A stretch of DNA of 8,343 nucleotides from Devosia sp. GTDB lineage: Bacteria; Pseudomonadota; Alphaproteobacteria; Rhizobiales; Devosiaceae. Location: NCBI GenBank assembly GCA_025352765.1, contig JANXSI010000048.1:1-8343 (forward strand), in the 5' to 3' direction. Positions 7,134 through 8,343 of this stretch are shown here, in pieces (the first letter of the stretch is position 1; the number at the start of each line of letters is the position of its first letter). The translations under genes were made by a program, and so were the position numbers. Under the pieces are notes generated by a model that saw only the letters and a program-made list of their open reading frames with translations, had not been told where the DNA came from and searched no databases.

Positions 7134-7152
7134 ATGGTTAATGACCCGTTAA
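7134..7152 (-). promoter_or_regulatory. Candidate CtrA binding site (TTAA-N7-TTAAC)
   Basis: The minus strand reads TTAACGGGTCATTAACCAT: two TTAA half-sites exactly seven bases apart, the second followed by CCAT. This equals the consensus for CtrA, the alphaproteobacterial cell-cycle response regulator (TTAA-N7-TTAAC), and TTAACCAT also resembles the rhizobial form. Its near end is about 25 bases upstream of the ATG at 7108 and just upstream of the Shine-Dalgarno site, so it would act on the small membrane-protein gene. Nothing on the plus strand faces it. No clear -10 element fits either half-site as a -35, so activation and repression are both open. Confidence 0.45.
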
Positions 7153-7225
7153 GTGCGCCTGTCCGGTTGAATTGCCGCTGGCCGGCCGCTTCATGTGGCG
7201 TTCACACCGGAGCCCCAGCGGCGGT

Positions 7226-7247
7226 ATCCCGGGCCGCAGCCCGGGAT
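7226..7247. repeat. Perfect 9-bp palindromic hairpin, REP-like element
   Basis: ATCCCGGGC at 7226-7234 and its exact complement GCCCGGGAT at 7239-7247 flank a CGCA loop. It begins 13 bases past the stop of the VOC gene (minus strand), so it is placed to stabilise or end that transcript. No T tract follows on either strand, so it is not a standard intrinsic terminator. The shape and position, a GC-rich imperfect-flank palindrome after a stop codon, resemble dispersed intergenic palindromes common in GC-rich alphaproteobacteria. Only one copy lies in this window, so repetition is inferred. Confidence 0.6.
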
Positions 7248-7260
7248 CTCGTCGCCACGC

Positions 7261-7638
7261 TCAGCGCGGTTGATCGGACAGCGCGAACGGCCGCAGGCGG
7301 TGGCCGTCGGAATCTTCGGCGACGAAGGTGAAGCCGAAATCCATCCTCGTCGGCTCCTGCACGATCTTGAGGCCGTCGAGCTTGCTCCACTCGGCATACG
7401 TCGCGCGCACGGCGTCATCGTCGGGCTCGGTGAACGAGATTTCGACGCCGCCGGCTGGCTTCGGCGCCGGCTCGATCTCGTTGCTGATCCAGAGACCGAT
7501 CTTGAGGCCGGTGGGGAGCACGAACAGCACGAAGGTCGGGGAGTTCTCGACCGGTTCGCGGCCGAGGAGCTTGGTGTAAAGCCTGGCGCTTTCCGCCGGG
7601 TTGCGGACGGCGAGCAGCAGATAGTTGAGGGTGCGCAT
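7261..7638 (-). CDS. VOC (glyoxalase/bleomycin-resistance fold) protein
   Basis: Small cytosolic protein of the vicinal oxygen chelate superfamily, 125 residues, a usual length for a one-chain, two-module VOC protein that works as a dimer. The first beta-alpha-beta unit is LNYLLLAVRNPAESARLYTKLLG (split as LNYLLLAVRN and PAESARLYTKLLG), then PTFVLFVLPTGLKIGLW. The second module starts at GGVEISFTEPDDDAVRATYAEW and ends DFGFTFVAEDSDGHRLRPF. Positions that usually hold metal ligands are not His/Glu: N5 takes the place of the first His, and R116 in GHRLRPF the place of the terminal Glu. A metal-independent binding role therefore seems more likely than glyoxalase I chemistry. Similar proteins are often annotated as drug-resistance or PhnB-like. 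GGAG lies seven bases before the ATG. The YafY-type regulator ends 46 bases upstream on the same strand, which suggests co-transcription or a regulator-target pair. Confidence 0.85.
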   Translation of the reverse strand: MRTLNYLLLAVRNPAESARLYTKLLGREPVENSPTFVLFVLPTGLKIGLWISNEIEPAPKPAGGVEISFTEPDDDAVRATYAEWSKLDGLKIVQEPTRMDFGFTFVAEDSDGHRLRPFALSDQPR

Positions 7639-7684
7639 TGGACATCTCCATCGGTTGATGGGGACGTATTGCGCCGCGGAACTG

Positions 7685-8343
7685 TCAGTTTCCGGCAGTG
7701 GCCGGCAGGTTCTGGCTGGTGCGCCACTCCTTGATGAGGGCCGCTCGCCGCCGCGGATAGCGCTCGCCGGTCGCCTCGACCGACTGGATACGGTCGACGC
7801 GGAAGGCCCGGAAATCGGTCCTCAGTTCGCACCATGCGGCCAGCACGAGCGCCTTCTCGAAGAACCCGATCAGCAGCGGCCAGACAATGCGGTCGGTGAG
7901 CGTGCCGTCATTGTCCCGATAGGCGATCCTGAGCCTGTGTTCCTTTCGGATTTCGGCGCGGATCACCGACGCGTCGATCGCGGCCGGCTCGCCGCCATAT
8001 TGCGGCACCGAGATGGTTGCGGCGCCGTCAAGACTGTCGCGCAGCGCCGGCGGCAGTACGGCACGGATCTTGGCCACCGCGTTCCGGGCGGCCTCGCCCA
8101 GGCGGGCGTCGCCACGCACCGCGACCCAGCGCGAGCCGACCACCAGCGCCTCGAGTTCGTCGATCGAAAACATCAGCGGCGGCAGCGTGAAGCCGGGCTT
8201 CAGCACATAGCCCAGCCCCGGCTCGCCCTCGATCTCGGCGCCCTGCCCCGGCAGCGTCGCGATGTCCCGGTAGAGCGTGCGGATGGAGATCCCGAGCTCG
8301 TCCGCGAGCGCCGGCCCCGTCACCGGAGCCCGGTGGCGGCGCA
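7685..8343 (-). CDS. YafY-type HTH/WYL-domain transcriptional regulator, 5' partial
   Basis: DNA-binding regulator with an N-terminal winged helix-turn-helix and a C-terminal WYL ligand-sensing domain. It runs off the right edge. The first in-window start candidate is a GTG at 8323-8321, but the frame stays open upstream for six more codons (RRHRAP) that match the family's RRHRxPVTG stretch, so the real start lies outside, probably about 15-20 codons away. Of 218 visible residues, 7-30 form the helix-turn-helix (ALADELGIS, then RTLYRDIATL as recognition helix). GAEIEGEPGLGYVLKPGF at about 34-51 is the wing. The WYL domain covers about 131-192, including RIAYRDNDG, WPLLIGFFEKALVLAAWCELR and DFRAFRVDRI. 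Proteins of this type usually bind small molecules, nucleotides or nucleic acid through the WYL domain and control neighbouring genes. The VOC gene immediately downstream is the obvious candidate target. Confidence 0.92.
   Translation of the reverse strand, partial: RRHRAPVTGPALADELGISIRTLYRDIATLPGQGAEIEGEPGLGYVLKPGFTLPPLMFSIDELEALVVGSRWVAVRGDARLGEAARNAVAKIRAVLPPALRDSLDGAATISVPQYGGEPAAIDASVIRAEIRKEHRLRIAYRDNDGTLTDRIVWPLLIGFFEKALVLAAWCELRTDFRAFRVDRIQSVEATGERYPRRRAALIKEWRTSQNLPATAGN

Noticed and set aside
7044..7331. 95-codon plus-strand frame opposite the small membrane gene
   Set aside because: It has no good Shine-Dalgarno site, and its 3' part is the antisense of the VOC gene. The minus-strand 32-codon frame has the better start signal and a coherent hydrophobic span.
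7191..7835. 214-codon minus-strand frame spanning the regulator end and the VOC gene
   Set aside because: It is an Arg/Ser/Pro-rich alternate frame across two recognised genes and crosses the intergenic palindrome; no motif supports it.
8321..8323. GTG as the start of the YafY-type regulator
   Set aside because: The frame continues upstream with family-typical residues (RRHRAPV), and starting here would remove the first part of the helix-turn-helix domain.

Overview
This window looks like ordinary chromosomal sequence of a GC-rich alphaproteobacterium, most likely in the order Hyphomicrobiales (Rhizobiales). This rests on the base composition, the aroQ-accB-accC order, the wording of AccB and AccC around their active sites, and one sequence that fits the alphaproteobacterial CtrA operator. 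The genus cannot be fixed from sequence reading alone; a Devosia-like organism is only a guess. I see no prophage, insertion sequence, CRISPR array, tRNA or rRNA.

Layout. The left edge (2-2392, + strand) is the 3' part of a large FtsX/MacB-type ABC transporter permease whose true start lies upstream of the window. It converges on an operon read from the minus strand, and a symmetric hairpin at 2422-2445 separates the two. The minus-strand block, read from its promoter side, is a DsbA-family thiol oxidoreductase (5723-4869), then aroQ (4789-4349), accB (4296-3811) and accC (3811-2465). The last two overlap by one base (TGATG). AroQ makes 3-dehydroshikimate for aromatic amino acids. AccB and AccC are the biotin carrier and biotin carboxylase of acetyl-CoA carboxylase, the committed step to fatty acids. 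A short divergent promoter region (5724-5856) leads on the plus strand to a class I/II PLP-dependent aminotransferase (5857-7002).

The right part (7003-8343) holds the less ordinary material. A 32-codon minus-strand frame (7010-7108) with a strong Shine-Dalgarno sequence encodes a probable single-span membrane peptide. A perfect TTAA-N7-TTAAC site (CtrA-like) lies just upstream of it at 7134-7152. A perfect 9-bp palindrome (7226-7247) follows the stop codon of a small VOC (glyoxalase-fold) protein (7261-7638). The VOC gene is preceded on the same strand by a YafY-type HTH/WYL regulator (7685 to beyond 8343), cut by the window edge. These two probably form a regulator-target pair.

I did not find a clearly new multi-gene system. 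The best candidate for something undescribed is the tiny membrane-protein gene with its possible CtrA control. Both parts are inferred from sequence and untested.
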